A DNA stretch of 62,500 nt, from assembly GCA_030141605.1 (NCBI GenBank), contig JAQGDQ010000093.1, positions 529,815 to 592,314 of the forward strand. The letters run 5' to 3'. Made by a program: the position numbers and the translations under genes. The notes beneath the pieces were generated by a model. That model was given only the letters and a program-made list of their open reading frames with translations. It was not told the DNA's origin and made no database searches. The stretch's first letter is position 1. Every line of letters begins with the position of its first letter. Of the stretch, positions 47,806 to 60,735 are shown one piece after another. Source of the DNA: Tubiluchus corallicola. Taxonomy: Eukaryota > Priapulida > Priapulimorpha > Priapulimorphida > Tubiluchidae.

Positions 47806-48593
47806 CATTCAGATATAACAGAATCAGTCAGGCATCATCTGGTACGCCTACTCAAGTTACCCCAGGTACTAACCACAACAATTAGGGTCAAGAAGTCAGT
47901 CAGCATCTAGCCATCGTGTCAACCGACCTCAATCCCACAAAAACAGTAAGCACCCTGTCAGTCAAACAATCATCTAACCTACAACGCGTTATTAATGTAA
48001 TTTATAATAATTAATGCTAAAACATACAAAAATCATGTAAGACCTCAAATCATATATATATATAAAATTACAGTAGAGAATGTAGTAATTAGTAATACTA
48101 GAAACATTAAAAATTTATATTAAATAATGCACATTTCAGTATCTTGCCTTTACACCCACGTGAAAGTTAAATAGTTCGGAAAATCTGTTCTGCTGATCAA
48201 TCCGCTGGTCTCATCCGCCATGTTCTCTCCAAATCGAATAACCTACCCGCTTCTTTGCACTTATTCCCTTGATCCCGCAATGTATGGCTGTTACTTGCAA
48301 TTTGGATCAAGTTATTTTATTCGGGATAATTGATTTCTGCGTCTCGAACGTCCGCCGTGTCACCGCTGAAGATTAAATTAGTGTAAAATATGCCCGCTAG
48401 GCGGTGCCTTGTGGCTTTTAATCACCAGTCTTGTCACAAACGCATTTTTATTTGACCTTGTTATACATCAAACAAAATGCTGGGCTGTACAGGGCGTTCC
48501 AAAGAAACAGTACTTTAGAAATAGATGATAAATGAAGAAAATTTTCTATAATGGTGCTACTGACCTTGCATTGATGATGATGATAATGATGTA
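47806..48593. other. No recognisable feature
   Basis: Spacer between the hAT-like copy 4 and the family B element, with a short (TA)n at 48053. Confidence 0.5.
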
Positions 48594-49062
48594 CAAATGA
48601 TAACCGGACGATTTTTAGACTCAATCTCATTGTACTTTACTGTCCAAAATATACATTTTCTTGCCCATAAAAGTTAACAATTGTTTTTCATATTTGAATT
48701 AATTAGCTTAGAAAGTTAATTAACGGCAACCGAACACAACTATTGCTTACATCAGAAGTGTTACTGCTTAAAACGTGAAGTCACGAGGTCTCCACGTCAT
48801 ATGACATCAGAAACTAATCACGATCATGGTTATCACGGTACCGCCTTCTATTTGTCGCCCACGCGAATGGGACAAAAAGGCGCTGTTGCCAATCTTAGTA
48901 GATTCACTGAGCAGCGTGTAGCTTTAAAAGTTTCACAAAATTTGAGTATCCGAGGTAATTATTATTTAATCTTTGATTTAAAAAAGCTATTGTAGTTTTC
49001 TATAATTTAGAGAATTTTTTATTCTGAACTAATGTTTACACAATCATCCGGTTTTCCTTTAA
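48594..49062 (-). mobile_element. Family B TTAA element
   Basis: The right end reads CATCCGGTTTTCCTTTAA. The left end is eroded (ATAACCGGACGATTTTT). The body matches the element at 62106 in reverse orientation, including the GGCAACCGAA and GGTACCGCCTTCTA blocks. It is related to family A only at the termini. No transposase frame. Confidence 0.75.
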
Positions 49063-49490
49063 TATATATTAGTCTCAGGATCTCTTGTATTTTGACTTGT
49101 ACATGAAAAAAACTTAAGAGTGAAAGATGGCTGCCTACATATTTGCGTTTTTGTTTAACCTGCACGCGCCATGTTTAACTTATTCACATCGCCATGTTGA
49201 TTGAGTGCTAACAGGTTTTAAGAAAATTTGATCTCAAACTTGTAAACAGCTTTGCAGAGCTAAGTGTTAAATGCTGTCAATGCGTAACACATCGTCTCCA
49301 AACTTCTTGGTTCTCTCAGCGTTTTAAAACCTAAATTTAGCGTGTAAACGTTTGCAAGGGTGTTGAATGATCTTCAGAAATAAATGTCGACCGAACTGAA
49401 CGTCGAGACCATTGTAAATGTTAGAGTAAATCCACAATTATTGATTTTCTGAAAGAAAATTTGACAGAAAAAAGAAGTAAAAGAATTGTG

Positions 49491-49560
49491 ACTGTGTCTG
49501 GAATCGAACCACGGACTTTGTATTAAAAGTTTAAGGCGATGACAATTATACCCTCCAGCT
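49491..49560 (-). other. tRNA-Lys-like pseudogene or SINE head
   Basis: The minus strand carries GGTTCGATTCC, a perfect B box, preceded by an anticodon-loop-like CTTTTAA (UUU, lysine type) and a weak A box (TATAATTGTCATCGCC). The acceptor ends do not pair. Not a functional tRNA. Confidence 0.4.
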
Positions 49561-49959
49561 CTTTGTTATTTTTGTATTAATGCAATCGTAATGTTTTACC
49601 AACCAATCCATTATTTCTTGTTGTTAGTTTGCAAATGACAGAGTGATAATAAACTAATTAACTAATTTGATAGAGTGACAATTAATTAATTAAATTATTT
49701 TTTGTAATCTATTTCCAGACTGAAATGTTCTGAAGAATTAATTCGGATAATTCTGATATTATTGATTCAATACATCGTACGTTATTCATAATAACTTCTT
49801 GTGGACATTATTTTGGATTGCAAATATAGTTAAAATTTTTATGATTACGTATATAGTATACACATCTGTCACAGAATAGTGATATTAGCTAGACCTATAA
49901 GACTAGTAGACGTACCACACTTATTGTCTGTAATTGTATTTTATTACACTATCATAATT

Positions 49960-50353
49960 GAATTACAGTGCTACTGTAAGATATTCAGTGTGTTGTACTA
50001 AAACTAGGCAAGTTTTCAGATAAAAATTCAAATTTCAAATTTACCGCTTGCTCACGCATGAGCTGTCGAACGTGTGTAGTTCGTCACAAACTAACATATC
50101 TGAACTGAGAGGTTCAGCACTTGTTTCTGGTGTAATGCGTTTCTGAAATGCAGGCGCTAGTGCCCATCTAACTACCAAATGGCGAAATGCATGTAACAGC
50201 GAAGAACTAGTGACGCGAACGCGAAATTGTGTTTGTGTGGCAATAATTCTTTCATGTAAGTCATTTTTGAAAAAATAGTATGTTTCATTTCAATATTTTA
50301 AAGAGTAGATTGTTTTGACCTACAATTTAAGATTGGGTCCGGTTTTGCTTTAA
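49960..50353 (-). mobile_element. Family A element, truncated (copy 15)
   Basis: Starts inside the family at ACAGTGCTACTGTAAG and runs to the intact end GGGTCCGGTTTTGCTTTAA. Confidence 0.8.
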
Positions 50354-50569
50354 GCAGCTACTGAATCAAGCAATAGAGTTCAAGTGATCGAGGGTTCTCT
50401 TGTGACACTGTTCTGTCTGTTGATACTGAGCCTAATTAAAATTGACTGAGTCTATTTGCTGAAGGGTTTGGTTGCAGAATACATCTGCAGAATGTTGTGT
50501 AATTTAGCAAAGTGAATAGAGAAGAAGAACCGTATTGTAGAGGTAAAGAAAGAATGATTGTGAATAGAC

Positions 50570-50654
50570 AGATGGGAAGAGAGCAAATACGGAGATAGAA
50601 AGAGCGATAGAAAGAGGGAGAGAGACACACAGGGAGAGAGAGAAAGAGAGAGAG

Positions 50655-50720
<66 letters not shown>
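50570..50720. repeat. (GA)n tract
   Basis: Purine-rich lead-in, then about 70 bases of nearly pure GA. Confidence 0.95.
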
Positions 50721-50723
<3 letters not shown>

Positions 50724-51457
50724 CAAAGTACTGCACGTTTTTTAAACTGGAAACACTACCAAAATCAGCATTGCTCATATCTTATGACATGTGTTGGAAG
50801 TGCAGCTGCTGTTCCAGGGATGTGAAACCAGCACAGATGAAGCCCAGATAAGTGAAAGGGGGAGTGTAAATTGTAATTGCAACAGCTGGTTTGTCCACAG
50901 TTATTAAGTTGCGTTGCGTTCTCAGCGAGCTGACAGAAGACGCATTCTAGACTGTGAAGTCTTGTGTACGGGAGAACGTGTTAAACGTGTTCTGTTTGCG
51001 CTAGTGACATTGTGGCGCAGCCATTTTGTAAGGCCCGTCTGCGGTGCCCCTAACGGGCGTAAATTTACTCAAAAATAACGAATTTGAAGTTGAGCGAAAT
51101 ATCCTTTTTACATCGGTGAATTTGGATATTTTGGCCAAAGCGAAACCATCGGTGGAGTTCTGTATTATAGAAACTGATTGTGAACAGAAAAGAAGTTAGG
51201 CGTTGTGGAAATTATAAGTGGACTTATTTCTTCTAGATGTGTAGGCATTATGCATTAGTACAACCAGGTATGTGCAAGTATAGAGCGCTCCCAAGCGGTA
51301 GAAATTTGAAGCTCTCTGTAAGTAAAATCATTAACATGAGGTTTTAAAGTTGAAATACAGTGTAATTATGGTTTTATCCTACTTGTCATTCTGTTAAAGT
51401 TTTTCTGTACGCTGTACAAATGTTTCTGAAAAAAATTAATCGAGTTTGAGATTAAAC
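50721..51457. other. No recognisable feature
   Basis: Includes a short inverted pair GAACGTGTTAAACGTGTTC near 50972. No frame of note. Confidence 0.45.
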
Positions 51458-52071
51458 TTAAAGCAAAGCCGGACACAATCTTAAACTGTAAGTCAAACAA
51501 CCTATTCTTTAAAATACTGAACGGAAACATACTATTTTCTTTTCAAAATTGACTTACGTGAACGAATTATTACCTCATAAACAAAATTCCGCGTTCGCGC
51601 CACTAGTTCTTCGTTGTTACATCCATCTCGCCATTCGCTAGTTTAAAAGGGGCACTAGCGTCTGCATTTTAGAAACGCATTGCACAAAAACAGATGCTGT
51701 ACCTCTCAGTTCAGATGTGTTAGTTTGTGACGAACTACACACGTTCGACAGCACAGCGGTAAACCTGAAATTTGAATTTTTATCTAAACCTTCCTAGTTT
51801 TAGTACAACACACTGAATATCTTAAAGTAGCACTGTACTTCAATTTTTGCTTTCACAAACACGTGCAACACGCTCATGGAATATTTTTACTGTTGAATAT
51901 TATGCTAGTTTGTGATGTCATCAATGTCATCGCCCGTCGTTAATTAAGTTTTTAATCTATTATTTAATTATCAGAAATGTTTTTACAGTATTAAATGTGT
52001 TAAAATATATACATTTTATCGGATTTGAAAGCGGGAGTAGTATAATGAAACATCATCCTGTCTTCCTTTAA
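51458..52071 (+). mobile_element. Family A element, full length (copy 16)
   Basis: A 614-bp copy with TTAAAGCAAAGCCGGACA on the left and CTTCCTTTAA on the right. It is the last family A copy in the window. Confidence 0.85.
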
Positions 52072-52662
52072 AATAAAATTCCACAGCAGACTTGTTCTGT
52101 TACGACCTATGTCACGTTTACAAACCTTACATCAGCTATATGACTGCCATTTTAGGATTTACGAGGACATGAAGAAAAAACAAAATTACTTACTGAAGAA
52201 AACAAACTAGCTAATATTTGAGAATTTGTCTTCCATGCTTCGTGTTAGACGTAGACCAAAAGTGTATATCAGGCCGAGAAAAACGTTTGCGCCATTTCAT
52301 TTTCTTGCATTTAGTAGCCCATCTATCAGTTCCTCCCTTTCATCCTCCCCCCTCCTTAACCCTTTCACGTAGTGGGCGGTGAGGTAACGTTTGACCTTTC
52401 ACTGACTCTTCTGCTGCAGAATAAATTCAATTTCACTGTTCTAAAATAATATTAATGCTATCAGCCGGATGCCGAGGATTTAACAAAGATTTCCGCGTAA
52501 TCTCCCAGACTGCTGCCTTACTCCCGTAGAGACAGAGAGTTTTCGCGAAAAATTGAAATAGCGGTATTACAGTATCATTTTGTATTAAGATAATGCAGCT
52601 TTTTGTAAATTTGCAAATTGAATGCTTTTGGACTGCATGGATAGCATTCAACTTAGGTTGTG

Positions 52663-52834
52663 ATGACGACGACGACGATGAGGATGACGACGACGATGAT
52701 GATGATGACGTGACGGTGGCGATGGCGGTGATAATGATGACGTGACGGTGGCGATGGCGGTGATAATGACATGACGACAATGGCGCTGCTGGTGAGGAGT
52801 GATGACAATGATTATGGCGATATTGATTTAAGTT

Positions 52835-52885
<51 letters not shown>
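52663..52885. repeat. (GAT/GAC)n tract with a duplicated spacer
   Basis: ATGATGACGTGACGGTGGCG occurs twice (near 52699 and 52735), followed by pure (GAT)n at 52837-52885. Confidence 0.93.
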
Positions 52886-52886
<1 letters not shown>

Positions 52887-52994
52887 CAAAGATGTGATGA
52901 AAGTGGAAACACATAAAAACATTGATACCAATGGTTTTGATCACAGTATGGCCTTCTTAGTAAAATACCTTAAAGGACGAGTAAGATTAGAAAC

Positions 52995-53530
52995 TTAAAA
53001 GACAAGAAAAGGGGTACCTGAAGTAGGTTTCAGAAAAATCGTCTTAAAAAATTATATTACTTTACAGCAATTTTATGCACATATCGTACTCGTGTTGAAA
53101 GGAATTTTTGCTTGTTTTCATTTTAAATCTCCTGGAATGCTGCTCCGACCGCGCCATTACATGACGTCATATACGCACAACGTAAATCAGGGAAAGAAAA
53201 GGAAATGTTAAATTATGTCCAAAAAACTTCCCATGCAAAATTATATTACTTAGCATTTCGCTTACCTGCTTGACAGACTTACGTAACTAGAAATATTAAT
53301 TTAAAATGTTTGTGCCAATTGGTAAACTGTCGCTGGCTCACCATCCACGCTGTACCACTCACTAACCACTGACAAGATACAGTAATTTCAAATTTTACTT
53401 TTAAAGTAATTTAAAAGTTTTATACAGTTTTACTGCCGACGCAAGCCCTGCATGCAAAAAGGCAGTATGTAAGTGTTATAAAGCTTGAAGACGAATTTTT
53501 AAGCTTTATGTAAGTGGAGGGTTTTCTTGT
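52995..53530 (+). mobile_element. Family C element
   Basis: Starts TTAAAAGACAAGAAAAGGGG and keeps the TGACGTCA palindrome at 53162. The AATGCTCTGATTATT part is deleted. Confidence 0.72.
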
Positions 53531-53881
53531 ACCTTAGCGAAGACCTGTAAAAAATCGGCCATTAATCAATTTTAAATTTTTTTCATTCTCATTTTAATAA
53601 CTGATACAAATATGCATACTTGTCATAACTTTCAACTGTCTCGTCTCCATTTGGGTTATAATTGCTTTTTTCAGCGATCCATTACTGGGTGTGGATGGCA
53701 GTCATTACCGCAGTTCTCATGTCTGTGATTAAGAGCCATAGATCACAGCTTAAGAAGGACTTAAAAGCCAGATGTTAACAGCTGCTGTGGCGAGGGGCTG
53801 ACGTCCACTTATCTTTTATGCTTACGTATGTGAATCTCTTGAATCTCTATTGTGTCATTTTAATCTCTATTGTATCATTAT

Positions 53882-53893
53882 CTTTCTTCTCTC

Positions 53894-53926
<33 letters not shown>

Positions 53927-53945
53927 TTTCCTCTCTCCCATTCTT

Positions 53946-53982
<37 letters not shown>

Positions 53983-54012
53983 TCTCTCCCTTTCTTTCTC
54001 TCTCTTTCTCTT

Positions 54013-54054
<42 letters not shown>

Positions 54055-54070
54055 CCTCTCTCCCTTTCTT

Positions 54071-54157
<87 letters not shown>

Positions 54158-54176
54158 TCTTTCTTTCTCCTTCATA
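53882..54176. repeat. (CT)n tract with repeated TTTCCTCTCTCCC interruptions
   Basis: About 290 bases. The interruption TTTCCTCTCTCCC recurs three times, giving a higher-order pattern. Confidence 0.95.
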
Positions 54177-54914
54177 TTAAGTAGGAAGATGTTCAAGCAT
54201 ATAGACAGGACTGGCAGCTATTAGCCACTAGTCAGGCAAATAAGTAAGCAGGTCAGCAGCTGAATAAACTAGTTAACTAGGCAAACTCTTATAAATTCCT
54301 ATAATATATACATGCGTGAAATGACACAGAAAATGGAAAAATAGTATGTGTTTTTCTTATTGAAATTTCTATAATTTATATCTCTGTAACTGTAGACCGT
54401 GGTTTCTGCAATTTTACTTGTTTGATTTCTTTTTTGCTTGCTTGCTCGCTTGCTTGCTTCCTTGTTTGCTCGCTCGTAATGTCGGCTGTAACTGCAGAAA
54501 AAAGAGGAGGCGTTAAATTTATTGTTCTGTCAGAAAAACGGCCTTTCGTTCATTATTGGATGTAACAACTACGGTTTAAAGAAGCCCCGCCCACCTACCT
54601 CTTCCCTGGGGTCGTTCATCTTGAATTTACCATATTTACCGCTTCATATTTTAGCGATGAGTGGGAGAGAAGACATTTTGCCCCGCTGAGAAACCATCAA
54701 CACGTCATCTCCTTGTTTTATTTTAGTTAACGTGAGCGACAGGTGTTAGTTGAACCATGCCAGACTCAGCTGTCGTCTGGCGTGTCTCCAATTCCTAAAA
54801 CATCCTGTATCGAAGTCAGTTAATCTTTAGCGTTTCTTAGTGTGGGTTTAACGAAAGGAATAATTCCAAAAAAACTGATGTTGTTGAGTTGTGTTTAGTA
54901 AACGTAACTGGACT

Positions 54915-55320
54915 CAGGGTCGTATTGAGCTAAAGGCTAACTAGGCTACAGCCTAGGGCGCCAAAGTTAGAGGGCATCACATTTTAGAAAAAATTCTTAT
55001 TCTCCTCGGAAAATGTGTACACTTTTATATTCATGTAAAGGGCACATTTTATAACACACCACAGGCAGTTATAGATTTCAGATTTTATATAAGTGCCTCA
55101 TAACAAGCAGTTGAATCAGCTTGCTAAGGTATAAGTGCTATGCAAATGCATGTAATTAATAATGGAAACGTAGAAACTAAGTTAATAGTGTTTGTAATAC
55201 ACCACAAGTAATCATTTAATCTGCATATTACATAAACAACCATAAATTCACAATAGAGATGGGCGGGACTAAGCTATCAGCTTAGGTCCTAGGACGTCGT
55301 AAAGTCTTGATGCGCTACTG
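54915..55320. mobile_element. hAT-like MITE with perfect 8-bp target duplication
   Basis: 406 bp from CAGGGTCGTATTGAGC to TCTTGATGCGCTACTG. The imperfect terminal repeats begin CAG. ACTGGACT occurs exactly at 54907-54914 and 55321-55328. The near-end GCCTAGGGCGCC block is typical of widespread animal hAT elements. No coding capacity. Confidence 0.8.
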
Positions 55321-55494
55321 ACTGGACTGCAAGTATTTTTGCTCTAAAATTTTCTTTTTCATACAAAATCGGCAGATCGAATCCGCCATTTGGTGTTGTA
55401 GAGTTATTGATTTCCTTTGTCAACAAGTAAATTTCCCTAATTCTTTATATTTATATTTATTGTAGGTAATGCCCCGTCTAATGTTTAATGTTTG

Positions 55495-55780
55495 TCAATT
55501 AGATTAAAAATTGGCGACTGAGGTGAGTCAACGACTTTTCACGACTTGGTGAGAATGTTTTAAATAATTAACATTGCCTTCTCTTTCCCTGATTTAAGCT
55601 GTGTGTATATGACGTCACGTAATGGCGCGGTCGTAACAGTATTGCAGGAGATTTAAAATGAAAACAAACAAAAATTCCATTCAACGCGAGTATGATATAT
55701 ACATAAAATTGTCATAAATTAATATAATTTTCAAGGCCATTTTTCTGATACCTACTTCAGGCTCTTTTCTAGTCCTTTAA
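55495..55780 (-). mobile_element. Family C element, truncated
   Basis: The left half of the family on the minus strand, ending TCTAGTCCTTTAA at 55780. TGACGTCA is retained near 55611. Confidence 0.7.
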
Positions 55781-56118
55781 TATTAACAACATATGTTGGT
55801 TGTTTTTTATTTTTAACGTTTTTCAACGAGTTTTTAAGGGAACATTACGATTTGTTGACTTTAGTCTTATCAACCGCTAGTATCTGAACGTGTTTTACTA
55901 CTAAGCAAACAATTTCGGCATGTTTTGAGACGGATATCGCGAGATCTCGCGTGTTTGCATCGTTATCTTGGACAAAACTGCTACCCACTAGGTGGTGCTG
56001 TCGAAACGACGTTCATTTGTTTATTGTGTCAGTTTAGGCAGGTGCCGTGTATGTGCTTGCCTGCTGAGTGCTGAACTTATTGTTGTGAGTAGTGTACTAC
56101 AATTAGTGAATTGGTTGT

Positions 56119-56152
56119 AGAGAGAGAAGAGAGGGGGAGGAAGGAAGGAAAT

Positions 56153-56222
<70 letters not shown>

Positions 56223-56345
56223 ATAGAGAAAAAGGAGAATGAATCAGAAAGAAAGAGAGGATGTGTGTGTGTGAGCGAGAGAGAGAGAGAGAAGGAGAGG
56301 GTAATTGGAAGAAAGGGAGAGAGAAAGAGACGGCGAGAGAGAGAC
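56119..56345. repeat. (GA)n tract
   Basis: Pure GA for about 65 bases (56155-56220) within a longer purine-rich stretch. Confidence 0.95.
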
Positions 56346-56990
56346 AGGAGAAATTAGACGAATAAATTAAGAACGCCTCCCTCAAAACCATCTAAAACAG
56401 TGAAACCTGTAAAAGCCTAGTTCACACAGCTAGTTGGTCCACAAACTACTGCCTTCAGAAATTTTAACGTTTTCTACTTTGTTAACGTTTAAAATGATGT
56501 TTATTCTTGAGCAAAAATTCTAAAAAATGTGATAGAGCGTAAAAAACGTGACAACTGTAAATTTTTTCTCTTGTTTCTATTTTTTCTATTTTTATTTTTT
56601 TTCATTTTTATTACATTGTATTTAATTCACTTTGGTATTTGTATTTTATATTGTCTTAGCTACTGGAATAAAAGTTTGAATTAAATACAAAATGTTTTGT
56701 GAAGCCATCTTTGAACAGGTTTTTCATGTTTGTGGCTTCTCAGGCTTCGTAAAAAAGCCTCTCAGCTGGATTAGAGAGAATTCATCCACCCAATTCTCCC
56801 CGGAGAACAGCCTCTTAATCTTCTCTAGTTTTTGTAACAACTGTGACGTTGGGATTAAGAAAACACGCCAGTTGGCGGGCGGAAACTGCACTACTTCATG
56901 AATGTCTGGCTAAAAGGCTGTGTGTGTTTATAGCTCTTGAATAGTGTAGTCAAAGGACTTTTTCTGATGCAACAAATTGGTAATCGTCGT

Positions 56991-57062
56991 CGTTATCACC
57001 ATCACCATCGCCATCTTCATCGTCATCATCATCATCATCATTATCATCATCATCACCACCAC

Positions 57063-57095
<33 letters not shown>

Positions 57096-57207
57096 TATCC
57101 TCATCATAATCCTCATCATTGCCGCCATCACCGCCATCATCATTGTCATCATCATCATTATCATCATCACATCATCATCACCATCATCATCGTCGTCATC
57201 ATTATTG

Positions 57208-57241
<34 letters not shown>

Positions 57242-57420
57242 TATCATCACATCATCATCCTCATCATCGCCGTCATCATCATTGTCATTGTTATCCTCCT
57301 GCTCCTCCTCCTCCTCCTCCTCCTCCTCCTCATCATCATCATCATCTTCCCTCATCAGTCATCATCATCATCACCACCACCATCACTGTCGTTGTCACCA
57401 TCACCAAGATCATTATCACA
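56991..57420. repeat. (CAT)n tract with CTC block
   Basis: Some 430 bases of CAT, CAC and CGC triplets, with a pure (CTC)n block at about 57297-57330. Open in all three frames because of the triplet period. Confidence 0.95.
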
Positions 57421-58763
57421 ACCTAAATCTCCTTTATGATTCCCTTGACTATGTCCATCTCCATCGCCATTGCTGTCGTCGTTTCGTCGTTTTGATCTGT
57501 TTATTTGTTTGGAAATGCTGATTGATTTCAGTATCGTTGCCGTCGTCGTCCGTCGCCGTCACACAATAATGAACATTAGGCGTCAAGTTGTTGGCTTGTT
57601 TTCGTCCTTGTCTGCTTGAGCTCTTCTGCAGAACTTTCTAATTTATCCAGTAATTTGTCAAAAGTACAGGCTGGTCAGAAAAGCTGATGACTACCGCACC
57701 TGTGCCTCAGTTGTTTCACATGATTGCGTGTGAATAGACCTTTACAACTCGTTTCTGAAATTCATGTAACGTAAACCCGAGTGCATTAAGCTACATGATA
57801 AATCCCATAATGCCACCAATAGTGAAAGAAACTTCCATTAAGCTTTTACAGGTTCTGATAAAGCAGAAAATTGTAGTAGCAAATCAGGGTGTCTGATTTG
57901 AAGACGAAATATAAGGTTATACAAATATGAACGGGAGATGGAAAATTGGGTTTTAATAGCATTTACTGAGAGAACAATGTGCAGGAAAAATGTACTGCAA
58001 TCAATGGCTGCCATGTTCCAACTCAATATTGTAGTGTTTTATACGTCATTCTATAAAAAAATAAAAAGGGCCATTTTACAAATCTGCATTTAACTGCAGG
58101 CTGCGATAAGCATAGTTACGTTTGATAGTCAAATTAATCAACTTTATATTAAGCTGAAATATCAAATTAACTGCGCTCAATCAGTCCAATAAACTTGTTA
58201 TTGTAAATTGTAAATCTGTAATTCTGTAGTTCTAGACTTTAGTGGACACAATATCACGCGGTAAATAAACCTAATTTGGTAATTTACTAATTTATACGAC
58301 GTGCTATCAAATTGTTATTCATTAAACTAAAATGTTCAAAGTGATCAGTTCATAATTATTCAAAATGATACAAAATGATGTATTTACTTACATCGTATGT
58401 CTCCATAAAGCAAATCTAGCATTTCAATATACCTGACAAATTATGCCAGTATGATACTGCGAAAGACTACTTTTAAAGAAGTCTGTTAACGTCTAGCAAC
58501 TAACTCACTTGCCCAGGTGGAAACAGATCTGCACAGGTGAGTGACCGTGGTCACGTGACCAACGAGATACTTGGCGAAATTCCCTACAAAAACTTTATTT
58601 AGTTATATTTCTTTATATTTTATTTTATTTAAATGTGAAAAAGCTCTCACGAGGCTTCTCTTTTCTAACATGAATAAAACGTCGAGCGTCCTTAATTGTG
58701 TAGTGAGAACCCCTTCACGAAACACGTGACGTAAGTATGACAATTATTATTTCTTTATTTCAA
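57421..58763. other. No recognisable feature
   Basis: A 62-codon minus-strand frame (57838-58026) lacks any domain. Otherwise AT-rich spacer. Confidence 0.45.
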
Positions 58764-58791
58764 GAGATTTCGCCCTAACGGGTCTCGTCAG
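58764..58791 (-). ncRNA. Hammerhead-ribozyme-like core
   Basis: The minus strand reads CTGACGAGACCC, loop GTTA, GGGCGAAATC. This satisfies CUGANGA, a CCC/GGG plus G-C stem II, and GAAA. No UH cleavage partner and stem III are obvious. The motif adjoins the inverted repeat at 58793. Probably a relic of a Penelope-like or similar ribozyme-bearing repeat. Confidence 0.4.
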
Positions 58792-58792
58792 C

Positions 58793-58986
58793 TGAATAGA
58801 CTAGTGTTGCCATGCCTCTGCTATGCCTTGTGACGCCATCTACCGAATTTTTATTTAGCTTAACCAAATGTAATAACGCAACTAATCATTGTCATACTGG
58901 TCATAATACATTTGGTTAAGCTAAATAGAAATTCGGTAGATGGCGTCACAAGGCATAGCAGAGGCATGGCAACACAAGTCTATTCA
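58793..58986. repeat. Long near-perfect inverted repeat
   Basis: Arms 58793-58872 and 58908-58986 are reverse complements with very few mismatches (TGAATAGACTAGTGTTGCCA vs its complement) around a loop of about 35 bases. The low divergence suggests recent formation or correction between arms. Confidence 0.85.
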
Positions 58987-59231
58987 GGTTAATCTGTCGT
59001 TATTGTTTTTCCTAAGCGCTTCAAGATAGCTTTTGTCAGTGTTTTCTAAGATAGACTTGGAAATATTCCCACTATCGTTAATGTTTTGTTTAGAACTTGG
59101 CTGAACAGGCCCACTCAACTTGTACAACTCGAGCAATTTCTAGAGCATTACAGATCTAATTATTAATTAGCTATAATTCACGTTTTTGTCTTCTGGTTCT
59201 TAAATTTGTTCTCTTTTTCTTTATGACCGGT

Positions 59232-59510
59232 ATATGACGATGATGTTGTTGTTGATGATGATGATGGTGGTGATGATGCTGATGCTGCTGCTGATGATGA
59301 TGACGATGAAGATGATGATGATGATGATGATGATAAAGTTGTTGTTGTTGTTGTTGTTTTTGTTCTTGCTCTTGTTGTTCTTCTTGTTATTCTTCTTCGT
59401 GTTATTTTTGTTGTTCTTCTTCGTGTTTTTCCTGTTGTTCTTGGTCTTCGTGTTCCTGTTTTTCTTGTTCTTGCTCTTGTTGCTGTTGTTGCCGTCTTTG
59501 CTACTTTAAT
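59232..59510. repeat. (GAT)n then (TTG/TTC)n tract
   Basis: GAT repeat to about 59335, then TTG and TTCTT variants, with a CTTCTTCGTGTT block repeated. Confidence 0.93.
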
Positions 59511-59945
59511 TTGTCGACACTTAGTGTTACGCAAACAACGCATGAGGGCGCCCCACTGAATGGTAATCCAGGAAAAATCTCCCTTTTACGTGGTGACACG
59601 TTCGCAATCATTTTCTAATGATATTATTTTATTATGTCCATAGGCGTCGCTGGAGTTCTCGTAAAAACATTTTAGTCTGTTCATTGTGTTAACATGGACT
59701 GAGTAAAGCTTTTATGGGGCAGTCTGGCGCGACTTGGTTTTGTGTTTTTGGGCGGGAATCATGAAAAATGTTGCTGACTTCGTTACGGCCAGTATAAAGC
59801 AAACTCGTGTCAGTTAAATTGCTTCAACTGTGTGAGTTGTATTATTTTGGACTTGGATTAGTTGCTTTTAACTTCTTCTGTACTTGGAATGATGAGTTTT
59901 GTTCTCATCGAAACGTTTAACACGGTTCACATTTAAACTGTTAAC

Positions 59946-60235
59946 AGTATGAATGAGAATAAGAACGAGAACAACAACTAGAGTAAAAACAGGAATGAGA
60001 TGGGAGCGAGAATGACAGTGAGAACAGAAATAATAACAATAAGGGCAAAAACAGCAACAGCAACAGGAACAGAAACAGCACAGTAACAGGAACGGAAACG
60101 CGAATGGGAACGAGAATAAGAATAAGAATAACGAGAACGAGAACAGGAATAAGAACAGCACAGTAACAGGAACGGAAACGGGAATGGAAACGAGAATAAG
60201 AATAAGAATAACGAGAACGAGAACAAGGACAGGTC
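59946..60235. repeat. Purine-rich hexamer-like repeat with an 80-bp duplication
   Basis: Variants of GAACGAGAATAAGAAT repeat throughout. A larger unit containing CAGCACAGTAACAGGAACGG appears at 60076 and 60156. Confidence 0.8.
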
Positions 60236-60735
60236 AACATGAACCAGAACAAGAATTTCGCCATGATGGTTATATAAAAATTACAAAGATGGTTTATATT
60301 TAAATAGATCACACAATGCAGAAGACGAAGAGACAGGCTATATCTATTTGCACTCCGAAACAATTTGCCGTTTTTCTCATTGTAACTATTAATGACGAAA
60401 AGATGAGCAATGTTAGAGTTTTTTGTCCTATTTTTTTATATATAAACTTTATATATTTTAAGCGGATAGACATAGAGTAATATTACTGATCGGAGTTTTT
60501 CCACTGTGCAACAAATACATTTAGTTGAGAACAGATATATACGATTGGTTATCAAGAAAATAGTTACATAGGTAGTTAGTTAAAAAAAAACAAGGGTCTT
60601 ATTTTAGCCGTATCACTAAAAATTATACCATTTAATTTGTAGAATTTTCACTATAATTTGGTAGTTTTATCTCAGCGTAAGCGTTCTGCACAATGTAAAT
60701 TTGTCTTAGTTTTGCAAATACCACTATTGTAAAGT

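Noticed and set aside
53818-54224. Long Ser/Leu- or Arg/Glu-rich open frames over (CT)n and (GA)n tracts (also at 7445, 12281, 16867, 25894, 50436, 56077)
   Set aside because: They are direct translations of dinucleotide repeats, open in several frames at once.
56937-57521. His-rich 194-codon frame
   Set aside because: Translation of the (CAT)n tract with no domain on either side.
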